Positions 1 through 12,600 of a stretch of 64,000 nt of DNA are shown in pieces. This stretch comes from Phallusia mammillata (Eukaryota > Chordata > Ascidiacea > Phlebobranchia > Ascidiidae), in NCBI GenBank assembly GCA_003260075.1, contig QLIY01000090.1, positions 181,000 to 244,999 on the forward strand, given 5' to 3'. The position numbers and the translations under genes were made by a program. The stretch's first letter is position 1; every line of letters starts with the position of its first letter. The notes under the pieces were generated by a model. The model did no database searches. It saw nothing but the letters and a program-made list of their open reading frames with translations, and was not told the origin of the DNA.

Positions 1-199
1 GAAAAAACACCATAATCGCCTAAAAAGAACGTCATAGCACCCATAAATGGACATCACAATTTACATAAAAAATTTTCAAGTTAAGGCTGTTAGAGATGTG
101 TAAAACGACCGTGTTTGTCCACATTTTTTTAAATTTGTAAATAATATAAAGGCAAGAACAGATAGGTTAAAAGACCAAAAGTACAAACACCAACCAATC

Positions 200-322
200 A
201 CAAGTACAATATAGGTATAGGATATCACTGATGATGGCATAAGCATTTGCCGAAACGTTTGAACAATAAAGCATGTCGCTTTTTACGTCTATTTGGGCCG
301 TTATTTTCACCATTAAACGATA
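200..322. repeat. dispersed repeat, copy 1
   Basis: This stretch shares the motif order 'atgatggcat', 'tttgccgaaacgtttgaa', 'cttttta', 'tttgggc' and 'ttattttc' with 7655-7785. In the second copy the two halves form an imperfect hairpin around 'catcatcagtgat', which suggests a fold-back non-autonomous element. The family is not identified. Confidence 0.5.
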
Positions 323-2373
323 TAGGTAAAGTAGCAAACCATTAACTGAACGCTTTTGTGCTAAGTTATTCAACGCTTTGTTTCAAATTGCTGACCCGAA
401 ATGACCCAAAATTAAAGGCAACACTCTCCAATAGAATAAAACCTTTCACCGTTAATCGACCTCTTACAACCACCTCATGAACAAAACGCATGTTTAAGTT
501 TCGTACGGTTAACTGCTGATAAATTTAAAACTGCCTAAGTTTTACAAGTTCAATCAAGCCTAAATCAAAACAGTTTTTGTTTAATATATGGCACTTGGTC
601 ATGTAGTTTCGAAAACACTAAGTTTAATTCAGTTAACTTAACCAGCTGATCAGACCTAATATGCACAGTTCGGTGTTTCCTGAAGTATCTTTTCTACGAG
701 GGGTGCAAAATTGTAAACTGCACATAAAACCTTCAACCCTGTTTAATCATTACTTAAACTTGAAAATCATTTCGTACGAATAAGTATCATTGCTGGTCGT
801 CCAATACATACTTATGCACTGAGCGCACATTGTTATTTTCTTTGTTTTACTGTACACCATCAATGTTTTTATTTAGTTCCCTATTATTTTGGGTTTCTGC
901 TTTATAGATCAAATTTATGTTGTCTTATTTATGCACTTGGGATACTAAGTTCCAGCCAACCCTGCCCCTCCTAGTCCGCTAAACTAGTAATTCAGTTCCT
1001 TGCGCCACCTATCGAAATTTAGATGAATATGAGGTATGGTGTCAGCTAGCACTACTATTGCCTCGTCATTCAGCACTGTTAAACCGTCATCAAACTCAAT
1101 TATAATGATAAAAAAAATTTATAACTTACAATTAAAATATTTTTGTAAAGTATGTTTTATAGGTGGCTTCATAAATCTTTTACGGACTTTGAAAAACCTT
1201 GTTCTAGTTTAAGCAAAAAAATATTTTCACAATAAATGAAGTTTTATGTATTAAAACAGTTTTCATGGCCGACAGCTTGTAATAGTTTGCTTAAACAACA
1301 GCTAGGTTTTTATGAGACAATTAGGCTATTTCCAAACTAACTTAATGTACATGGTTTCTGAACGCTGACAAAATAACGCAACATCATACAACACGCAAGT
1401 AAACTAAACTATAACTATCAGCAAATTGCAATTTTTTGTCGGAAAACTGTAGGCTGGGTGTATTTGTCGGCCGGGTAGAAGCTCAAGTGGGCCGCGATGT
1501 ATATTTAGGATGGCGGGACGTACAACACTTCCTTATGTGGGCCACAAAGTCGATTTCGGATGGCGGGAAAAGCATCTGAGCTTTTGTATCACTGCGAACA
1601 TTAGTTGTTGACATAACAAACGATGTAGGCTACATAATACAAAAACATCAAGCGAATATATGGTAAGTATGGTTAAGACAAAATATTTGGAAATAACGTT
1701 GTGTAAAATGTATGAAAAGACGAAACACAAAAAAAAATCTAAAAAAGCTTTTCTTCTTATTTTGGACGATGTTGTTCCAGTTCACATGGCATTGGTCTTA
1801 CAGCTAAGGAAAATCTACAACATTATACCTCAGGAAAGAACCACATTTGGCTCTTTATAAGTGGTGCAAAGGGGACAAATACCTATTTAAAACATGTCTC
1901 AGAAAAAGCTGACGTTTAGGGATACTATTGCATAGGATAAGGTAATATTATTAAAACTTCAAAAAAACTTGGTCCCTTATATAAATTTTTCAAAAACTTT
2001 CTTTTCAACCCTGCCCCTCTTTTTCACGGGGTTCAAGCACATTTTTTTATGTATGTACTTGGGTAAAGCGTGCCCGACCATTTAGCCAAGTTCCTGCAAA
2101 CCCTACCCATCCTCAAGATGAATTAAGTAATTTTACCCATGGCTGCTGGATGCGGTTTAAATGGTGACATGAAATATGAGTTTGCGCTGCATGAGTCATT
2201 CTTTATTGTACATCTGCAGCGCGATGTGTGTTTAGCCATCAAGCATCAAATTTTTCTGTATTTGGGCTTTCCATAAGGGGCGCTATTTCTTGGCTTGGGG
2301 ATTGTTCGACTTTTTCTCACGCGAAATAAACTCAACCCAACATTGACAAATTGATTTGCACCATCAATTAGAC

Positions 2374-2669
2374 CAGTGTTTTCAAACTGTGGTCAGAGTT
2401 TTTCAGGTGGTACGCGAGCAGCTTTCTGCTATATTTAATTTAAGCCACATCAAAAGTTGCTGCTCAACTGGCCCAACTGATCAGCTCTGTTTTTTTGCAG
2501 AAGAAATGTCTAGGACGTTTTGTTAGGAACAAGCTGGTTTCATGCATTAGCTAGCGTAGTCAAGAAGAAGTCTTAGTCTACCCATTCGAACAAGATTTAG
2601 GTGGTAGGTACACAACAATAGAAAAAGTCACCAGGTGGTACGCGATCTGTATAAGTTTGAGAACCACTA
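2374..2669. mobile_element. hAT-type MITE with 8-bp TSD
   Basis: The left end reads cagtgttttcaaactg and the right end agtttgagaaccacta, an imperfect terminal inverted repeat. It is flanked by a perfect 8-bp target duplication, aattagac, at 2366-2373 and 2670-2677. Eight-base duplications with CAG-type ends are typical of hAT elements. No transposase is visible. Confidence 0.8.
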
Positions 2670-2689
2670 AATTAGACGCTCTGCTATTA

Positions 2690-2890
2690 TTTGAGATCGC
2701 CACCATCGATTTTACGAAAGAAGAAGAGGTTATGCTCGACGATACAACCCCCGACCATCTTTCCATCTTTCTCAAGGACTGTCCTCGGGACGCTCGGAAT
2801 TGGCCAGTCATATCACAGGTAACGTTCCGAGGAACCGCGCTGCTGTTTCCGTTTAGGCTGGTCAAATTAGCCGGTATGAATCTCTCGCCA
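2690..2890 (+). other. possible isolated exon (uncertain)
   Basis: GC-richer stretch directly after the hAT element. It stays open on the + strand in the frame reading FTKEEEVMLDD, FLKDCPRDARNWPVISQ and FRLVKLAGMNLSP. Two plausible donors follow: cacag|gtaacg near 2819 and gccag|gtgcgtg near 2891. The composition and the acidic and hydrophobic alternation look more coding-like than the surroundings. I recognise no family, the acceptor is weak, and no partner exon is evident. It could also be an old gene fragment. The overlapping minus-strand frame looks less convincing. Confidence 0.2.
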
Positions 2891-4214
2891 GGTGCGTGCG
2901 GTCGGTGGTGAACATACGGCAGAACATACAGCAGAACACATGAACCCAAGTATCAGTAAAAAGCAGGACACTTGACACGATAAACCATAGTTTAATTTGG
3001 CATCCTTGCTGTTTTATGAAACCATTCAATGAAAATGAGATAAATAAGTGACAATTCATATAAATTTGACTTGAATCGACTCGATCCGCTACCAGCTCCA
3101 GCGAAAAAAGTCGCTTTTTAAATTTCCGTCTTAACGGCTTGATCGGTCAATTGTATATTTTGTTTTGACAGCGCGGCAATTACAAATGTTCCGGACAATT
3201 AACATCCTTTGTTTTACAATCAGTCTCTTTTTACTTGCTATAATCTTTCCCGGGGCAATATAATAATTGATATGTTAAATTTGAATTCCATTCACAACCG
3301 TTCTGGTATCAGTTACGCAAAAATCGTTAAAAAAGGTTTTATATTACAATTTTTTTGGTGTTTAAAAAAGAGGAAAACAGCATAAATGTATTGCAAACAG
3401 TAACATTAAATACGCATTTGTTAAACGTTTGTTGATTTACTAAAGGCTGGTTCTTCGAACAACCGCTATCTTAACCATGTCTGCAGTTTAAAAGTGTTTT
3501 TTTGACATTTTAAATACAAATTCTGCTCATTCCAAATCTAACTGTCGAACATTAATGTACACACACATATATATTTATGTATATATTGCTTTCCTAGTCG
3601 AGTGTAGCGCGTTGAATTACTTACTTTTAGTTCATAGACATCTTATTCCTGAAAATAAAATTGGCATCCCAGAGTACCGGATACCATATTTTATCACTTT
3701 CGCTTGTTCGGTAATAATGGGTTAGCGACGGCGGCGCTCAAAACAATTGTTATTTGTCAGTGGTGCGTAAAACTTATAAACTGTGTTTGCGTGTGGTCGT
3801 ATTTTTTCAATTAGGCAGTCAGCTAACAGCTTGTTTGGCAAAGGTTGTTAAAAGTGTAAGGCCAAAAAAATATGAAATCTCTTCATTTTAGAGTTGTACA
3901 ATTTTAGTGACTTTACGACATACGTGAGAAAACGGTTTAAATTTTGGCGTATTTCTTTTGGCTGGTAATAATTGATAATTGTGTTAGTTCTTTAATTTGA
4001 TGCAGCATGGTTGTTTAATAAGATTTTTGGTCATTGATAATTGAAATGAATAACTTAAAACTAAAAATTATGTATCAGCAATAACATTTATTTATTCTGT
4101 GAATTTTTCACTTTTTATTGATTGTTTTTTTAACGCATCTGTTAAATATGGTTGAAAGTATACATGCAAATAATTGTTGATTATTTTTCAGATGTTATTT
4201 TTAATCAGAACAAG

Positions 4215-6613
4215 ATGACAAGTGGAATAGCTCAGGCTTTTCTATTCACACTTTGTTGGACATTGTGCTCAACATATATTATTGAACTCAAACACACTGT
4301 GGGATATGGTGCAACTATTTTTAATGCAACTGTCGATGATAGTACAGCATTTTATGAACTGGTCACAACTGAGTCTACCATTTTTGAACCACCTGTGCCG
4401 TTCAAAATTAACAGACTTACAGGTGCTGTTTATTACACACCGAGTGGTACGCAAAGAAATTACTATGAATCAAAGAACTATCATTTATTAGTAAAAATAT
4501 CTGTGCTACATTCTAAGACTGTTATTACTGTTCCATTGACAATTATCTTCAATCCGCTACTTCTAAGTAGTGAATCACCGCAAGAAATATCCATACAGTA
4601 CAGCAGGCCTGGACAGTCACTTTATGAGATTTTACCTAACTTAGAATCAGAACACACTTGTCCGAATATCTTACATGTTGAGAGCTTGTGCTCATGTAAA
4701 AGGACAGAAAATGAATTGATTGGCAACCTAGACCCAAACAAAAGGGAATTTATGCAAAATATTGAAGATTGTAATCTTGACAATGTGGTAATACCAACAC
4801 AGACAATTTTGATAAAAGTTCGAAACAATCCGACAATAGCACCTCCAGAGGTTTTGCCCAAAAGAAGAAAAAGAAATGCAAGAAAAAGAAGAGGTAGTGG
4901 TATCCGATTTCAATCACGTCGTTTTACTGCCCAAGTCCATGAAAATCGCCCAAGTCCATTACCAGTTAAAACCATGCAAGTGTATGATAAAAATGGGCCT
5001 GTTGAATCTAATGTCATCTACAAATTAGAAGCAGGAGCAGACCAACGCAGTCTTTCAATGTTTGAGATTAATACAGAAACTGGGGCCATTACAACACAGC
5101 AACCCCTGGACAGGGAACAAATGGCCAGGCATGTATTCACTGTAACAGCCAAAAGAGGTGATGCTTTTGCCAGATGCACTTTAACTGTGAACGTCCTTGA
5201 TGTAAATGACAATAGACCCATTTTCGAGAAGCAAAACGGCTACAAAGTGGATGTACAGGAAAACGCTGCAAACGGAACTCATCTGACTAATCTTCGTGCT
5301 ACTGATGCTGATTCTGGAAATAATGGTCAAGTTTCTTACAGAATTTTAAGAAGCTCACCACCTACCAAATCATTTACTATTGACAGCAATGCAAATTTGT
5401 TGGTGAATGGTTTGATAGACCGAGAACTGGTCCCCACTTATACACTAGTTGTAACAGCTTATGATAATGGTGATCCAGTATTTTCAAGCACGCTATCTGT
5501 TAGAGTTTCTGTACTAGATGAAAACGACAATTATCCCCAATTTACCAAGTCAATGTATTCAGTAAATGTAAGAGAAAATGTGCAAGGGAACACTGGAATT
5601 ACATCAGTCGAAGCAACAGACAAAGACCAAGGTATGAACGGCATTGTCACCTACGAGCTATTCGGTGGCAACAACAAGCGAAAGTTCTCTATCAACAGTA
5701 ACACAGGTGAAATATTTGTGAGAAAAAGTTTAGATTATGAAGAGTCACATGATGGTTTCATGCTACATGTCCGAGCGTCAGACGGGGGCACACCTCCATT
5801 GCTTAACACATCTGGTTTGGTGCGAATAAGAGTCCTGGATATAAATGATAACCCACCTCGATTTTTAATGAAGACATACCCTGTTACGATTCCGGAAAAC
5901 ACAAATCCTGGAAACCCAGTTACAAGTGTGTTTGCAGCTGATGATGATCACAATGCGCAAGTTACATACTCTATTATTTCAAGTCAGTATGTCCCCTTTA
6001 GGATTGAACCCAAATCTGGAAGCATCTTTGTTTCTCGCAAATTGGATTACGAAACAAAACAAAGGTACCAGTTTACAGTCAGGGCATCAGACAATGGTAG
6101 TCCAAAAAAGCATGATGAAGCTACCGTTGTAGTGACCATTCGTGATGTAAATGATAATGCACCTTATTTTACTGAAACACGATATGAGGAAAGGATTGCT
6201 GAAGATACCGGGTTGGGTATTGAGATACTTCGTATCACTGCGGAGGACCCTGATAAACAGGCATTCCATGGCATTACATACACCCTAATTAGCGGTGACA
6301 CTACACGGACATTTGGTGTTAGTACTAGGGGAGACTATGGCTCACTAACTCTGCAAAAGAAGCTTGATTTTAATCGCAAGAATCGCTACAAACTGACAGT
6401 AAGGGCTTCTGATGGCTCGATGAGCAACACAACTTTCGTTTACATCAATGTAACTGACACTAACTCCCACCAGCCTGTGTTTGACCAGAGCACTTATGAT
6501 GTTGCTATGGATGAAAATGTCAGCAACAGAACGCTTGTAAGACAAGTTCATGCTAGTGATGATGATGTGGGCGATAATGCAAGAATTACATACTGCTTCA
6601 CAGAACCTGTTAG
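4215..6613 (+). CDS. CELSR: CELSR exon 1: signal peptide, prodomain, EC1-EC5 and start of EC6
   Basis: One large exon of 799 codons plus two bases. A hydrophobic signal peptide comes first, then about 200 residues of poorly conserved prodomain ending in a polybasic stretch (PKRRKRNARKRR, near residues 216-227). Cadherin repeats start at about residue 236. Linker motifs mark the boundaries: LDVNDNRPIF, LDENDNYPQF, LDINDNPPRF, RDVNDNAPYF, then the unusual TDTNSHQPVF between EC5 and EC6. The exon ends inside EC6 at donor gttag|gtgag. Exon 2 completes EPVSKFTID across the junction, in line with CELSR sequences. A single exon covering most of the cadherin domain is common in CELSR genes. Confidence 0.95.
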
Positions 6614-9600
6614 GTGAGCTGTTTTGCTAAGACTTTACATACAGCTAACATGTTTAAAAATATTTGAAAGGATATTATATGTAAATGTGTAGTTTTTTTT
6701 ATGGTTCTATAATACAGTAAACCTTGGTTATTCTGGGCCCGTTTGGACCATAAAATTTGTCCAGATTAGTCAAAGATCCTGATTAACCAATGTTGATCAT
6801 TTATACCTTAAGTTTTGTCTGAATTATGTGATGATCGGGATTAACTGAATCCGGTTTAACCAAGGTTTACTGTACTGGCAAATTTTTAAAGGGGTCTAAA
6901 TCTATGTATGGTGGTTTCATTTTCTTCAGCAAACAAATTGTTAGTTTAACAAATCTCAAAGTAGGCATGTTTTTGTCTTTAGCAAATTTACCATTGACGG
7001 AGTGACTGGGGAAATTCGAACCTTAAAGAGATTGGACTTTGAAACTCAGAGGAGAATAACTCTTTCTGTGAAAGCGGTTGACAATGGCTTGCCCCAAAAG
7101 GAAGACTTTGCGGTCGTTGTTATCAACCTTAGAGATGTAAACGATAATTATCCAATCTTTGACAAAAGACAGTACACAGGTAATAACATTATATCTTGAA
7201 ACGCTAGCCTTTAAAAGTATCTTCATAGAGTAGTATCTTTAACAATGACAACAGCAATAGTTCAAACTTCTACCAAAAAAAAAATTGGAAAAAAAATTTT
7301 GAACTTTTTTTTAATCGGTGAAATTTTTATCAGTGGTTGTCTTTTTTAAGGTTCTGTGTCTGAAGGCAGTGACATTTATGAACCAGTGGTTACTATCCAT
7401 GCAACTGATCTAGACTCAGGAGTTAACCGATTGATTCATTACACATTTGACAATGGTGATGACGGCGATGGCTCATTTACTATTGACAGGATGAGTGGCA
7501 CTGTCAGAACTGCCCAACTGTAAGATATATATTTTAAAAACTCCTAAATTTCAAGATACAAAATCTTCTGTTGCAACAATATTGTCATGGTTTAATGTAG
7601 TTTAAATTAGGAAAATAACAGCCTAAACATGTATGTATGTGAAAAGCGATGTGCTTTATTATTCAAACGTTTCTGCATATGCTCATGCCATCATCAGTGA
7701 TATCATGCATTTGCCGAAATGTTTGAATATATATATATAATAAAACATGTCACTTTTTATGTCTGTTTGGGCTATTATTTTCCTCAAAAAGCTTATGAAC
7801 AGTGCTGTGTATAGTGTCCCTAATGTAGTTTTGTGGAAACAATTTATATTAATAGTGATGAAATTGTAAAATATATATATTGATTATTTACAAGTTGTAA
7901 ATGTTTTCAAGTATAAATCTGGTCTTTTTTTCTGCTGTGTTTGTTTCAAGTTTGTGTAACAGCCTGTATGCAATTGTAGGGCCGTTTGAGGTACTAACAC
8001 CTTTCAATTTGCTTTGCAGTTTGGACAGGGAATCTATTAGTCAGTACAGACTAGTGGCATTTGCGGTAGACGGTGGGACACCACCCAAAAGCTCATCGGT
8101 TACAATAATTGTCAAAGTACTCGATGTCGACGACAACCCGCCTCGTTTCCAGGAGGACATAATGTATTTTAAAGTCAACGAAAGTGTTAAACCACATGAT
8201 GTTGTTGCAAGAGTTGAAGCCGTGGACCCTGATTTGCCAGACCCAAATTCACGGATACGTTACCGCCTCGACCATGACCCAGTTATCCAGCGACAGTGGG
8301 ACATTGATTCCGATACCGGCGACCTTTCAACTATGCACCAGTTGGATTATGAAACCAAAACGAACTACACAATTGTGGTGATTGCAATGTCTAAAGGCCT
8401 TGTTAGCCAGGTTGGTCAACTTTTTACTTTTTGACTATAAAGGTTTATCGATGAACAGTTATTTAGTATATGAGCTGTTGCTGCCAGGCATAAGATCAAC
8501 TATATAGATCTCTTTTGGCAACTGTATTTTTATACCGGCATTTCGACGCCCCAAACAGGTTGCCTTCATCAGGGTAAATAACACTGAATCTGTGTCATAC
8601 AGTGCACAAAAAACAAAAGACAAAAAAAATAAACGTAAGCACGCCACAACGCGTCGAAAACATGGTGCGATAACAAATGATTCGCCCTTTAGTTGTTCAG
8701 GTTTACTAATAAATACACCTTAAAACCCTCCTTTGAAGCATTTGTAAACCAATTCAAGAAGTAAACAAAAAGTAAGACTGCTATCAAAACAAAACGCTTT
8801 ACACATGAAAGGACATGTTAAGACGGATAGAACTATTTTCAAATTTTAAACCCCAGGCAATAGCAGACAACGCGAGTGTTTGTTGTCAGTAATTTATCTT
8901 TTTCTAGTTACCCTAACTTCAAAGTGGCAGGCAACCATATATCTTTTGTGTTTTCACTTCGTATTTGCACATGTGCTTAAGCTAAGCAATATTGTGAAAA
9001 CGTCACAGGTCTGTTATCCCCCTAACAATGGACTGCTTTAAGCAGATACATTGTAATGTCCTTTACTCCAGGTTCTGTTGTCCAAATGGAAAATACATTT
9101 TATTAAAAGTTTTGGAGTTGACTCGTTTTGAGTTTTTTTAGTGTGGTGTATGTTTTTGAAATTGAAAGAAAACTTTTAGGACATTTATTGTAGTTTTTGT
9201 GGTGGGGGGACAGTTTTTATTAATATTTTACAAGTCATTCTGTTTTTACTTACCATTTATTTATGTTAAATATATTTTAACATCAACATTTTCAAAAAAT
9301 TTAAAATTGTTTACCCTTACTAGGTTTAAAGACAAAATTTATCCCCAAATTTCTTTAGTACAGTGGTTCCAACAAGATAAAGATGTTTTTTCTTACTTAA
9401 CCTTGCCCCCCAAGGCGGTTTTATTGACAATTGCTTATAAACCACTGTTTTCAGAAATTAGAAAACTTTTAAATTTGTAGTAGGGGCTATGTAAAAATAT
9501 CAACTCCATTTATAACCACTTTGCTTTTAAAGTAAACATTGTTTTTGATGGACACAATAGTGCTATGGGCATGGAAACAAACCTGGCATGATGCCCACTT

Positions 9601-12600
9601 CACATATTTTACTCATTGTATAGTGTGAGATGAAATGACTTGTAATACCCGCTGAGTTATGTGGGAGTCATGTAGAGAGATAAGAGTGGCAGAAAATTTA
9701 CTTTCTAAACCTCCTGCTGTTTGCAGATGTCTGCATTTATCTCTTCACAGTATAAACTTGTAAATACCTATTTCTTTATCATTCATCTTTTTATCAATTT
9801 TTTTGGTCAGAGACTACAATATTTATCCAATGGTAATCATTAACTATGGTATATGGATGCTTTGTGTGTCCTGGATTGTCCTTTGTGTTAGGAAGCCAGA
9901 CCCTTTGGTCGGTACACACTATTCTAGTTGAGTAGCAATAGAAAGTTGCAATAAAATGTGAACTTACTCACTAACGGTGTTTAATGACCAGTTTGCAATC
10001 TGCAACCCATGCATTACCTTTTTCAAATTGCTTCTTTGACATTTTTGGTCTTAAATTTATTCATACAAATTGGAAAATTATATGAATTTGGTTTTTGAAT
10101 TTTTGCCAAAGCCATAATACAAATAACTACGTTTTACTGAGCAAAGGTCATTTTACTTTTCAAATTTGTAAGACATTCTAAGGGCATGTACATAAACCAT
10201 ATATTCTGATCAAATAATCCAAAACCAACTTGTCTAAGGTCATTTTAAATTTTTAACATCTTAAAGAGATTTTAAGTACATGTATATCTGTACTCAATGT
10301 TTTAACATGTTAAAGTGTCCTCTTATTTATAAAATAATTTATACATTTTTTGTGTTGTATTTTAGACCACTGTGGTTATTCTGGTGCAAGACTGCAATGA
10401 CAATGACCCGGTTTTGAATGACTTTGAAATAATCTTTAACAACTACAGAACTGGTTTAAGCGATTCTTTTCCTCTTGGGGTGATTGGACGAGTACCGGCT
10501 TATGATCCAGATGTTTCTGACACACTAACATACAGGTTTGTAAAATTTGTTAATTCCTCATTTATTTGAAGTGCTCAAATGTCATTTTTTCCTCAAATAT
10601 AAAGCTTAATTTGAGAAAAAACTGTGCCTATTTTTGTGTTAAAATTTCGACTGTTTTTTTGTATTTTGGGTACAAATAGTGGATTGGTAGTTGTAAAAAA
10701 GGTTCTTAAAACAATAACTTGTGCATTGTTAAATACATAAAACCATCTTTGTGATGTCGAAAAAAAAAAGCTTTTCCAACTAAGTTTGTAGTTTGGCCCA
10801 TACAATTTGTATTTGAAAAATTTTAACACATGAATATTATATGTTACAATTTTCAAATTACTTTTATGATGCATCCCTATAAGTTTATTTACCATTCACA
10901 CAATAAGAAAACGATCATAGATTAAAATCTAGAGGTCATAAGTTGAAACGCTTTGAACAGTTGTAACAATAATCCCAAGAGCCTAACACTTCTCTTTTCC
11001 ACCAGTTTTTCTTTTTCAAGTGCTTTACAAGTGTTCTGAACACTGAATAGCTTCTTGGCCCAGTAATTTCCACTCTTACTGACCTAATCTTATGACTAGG
11101 CCACCAATGTAATTGCTAACTGGAGTGAACCTAATGCATTGGTGCCAACCTTTCGTGCTGTGCATTGTTTTTGCTCAGTGAAGTGTCCCTTTTATGTCCA
11201 AATTTTCTTTTTCGATGTTTAGCAACTGTTTCAGATGTTCATAATACATAAAAGAGCAAGTCATACAAAACATTTTTGGAAAATATAAAAAATGATTTTC
11301 AAAATTACAAATTACAAATGTTGATTTGTTTTACTGTTAGAATAGAAACACTGTAATTGTTTTTTTTTTAAATGTGTATATGTGTACAAATATGAATGTA
11401 TAAATATCAATTGAATGTCAAATTATTTCACTAATGCCTGGACAGAATATGTTTTTTCTGTAAAAATAGCTGAGTAAATGTTTTATGACATAAACTTTAA
11501 GCATATTCTACTGTCAATCCCTTAAAATACGTCGCATTTATTAACCAATATCTTCAAATAAAACTTATTTAATGTTCATTTAACAGGTCATACATATCTA
11601 TTTTACGATTTAGTTTCATAGCATAGCAAAGATATCAAGATTTTTCTTCATAGTTTGAATTTTTTTGTGAATGGTTTAGATTTGTGGCTGGGAACGCAGG
11701 CAATCTTTTATTGATGAACGAAACCAGCGGAGAATTACGTCTTAATTCGACTTTAGACAGCAACAGACAGTATTCAGTGAGGATGGTCATTCAAGTGTCA
11801 GGTTACTAAATTGATAATTTCCCTTGGCTCCAAAGCATTATAGAGATAACATCTAAGAAGTAAAATTGCCACATTATTCCTTGTGTGCCTGCAGGGTATT
11901 ACTTTAGTTATAAACTGCCAAACAATTTCGCTTTTGGTGATGTTATCTTTTGCCATAGCTTTTCTAGCTAGCTAGTGTATGTGTATTACATTATGTTTTG
12001 AATTAGCTGTTTCAAAAAGACGAATTGTTGTTAAAATGCCTTTTATTATAAAATGTGGTATTATTTGTACAATGTTTATATTGCATTGATATTTTAAACT
12101 TCTGTTAAAAAACTCCAATAAATTTTACTTGTCCTCATTTTATCAAAAAAAGTAAAAATTCTGTTAAAATGCATTATATTACAAAACATAACTCTATTTG
12201 TACAAGGTTTATGTTGGATTTACATTTCAAACTTTTGTTAAAATTTTACATAAGTCAATCAATAAAATTATTATACAAGAAAAATTGCTGTTAAAATGCT
12301 TGATATATTTTACAAAACATGATTCACTGCATTTATATATCAACCATTTATTAAAATTTAAATTTAGTCAATAAAATTTTTACTTGTGCAATTTTAAGAG
12401 CTGGTTAAAGCACAAAAGCAATTAAACTATCACTTTTTGTTTGCTGTCATCAAAACCATAAAATCAGTCTTTAAAAACTTGTATTTGCCCTTCACAAATG
12501 GCAAAGCAGTTATGGAATGTGTGCGCAGCATAAAATTTAACGACCTTGACTCACAATGTGTTTCTTTACGTTTCAAAGATGGTCTGCATACAACTCCTGC

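Larger units (their letters stand above)
1..4191. other. intergenic region upstream of CELSR
   Basis: AT-rich DNA with no gene I can support apart from a possible isolated exon near 2.7-2.9 kb. It contains a dispersed repeat at about 200-322 and a hAT MITE at 2374-2669, listed separately. The short open frames at 167-373, 1533-1730 and 1660-1860 have no family signature and are best read as chance. The CELSR promoter or a non-coding first exon may lie here, but I cannot point to it. Confidence 0.6.

Noticed and set aside
12025-12400. CRISPR-like or regulatory array
   Set aside because: The units are diverged, AT-rich and about 130 bp, with no spacer pattern, in an animal intron.
12437-12578. 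upstream part of the open frame leading into CELSR exon 7
   Set aside because: Only the acceptor at 12578 restores the conserved VSDGLH; the upstream part has no similarity to CELSR.
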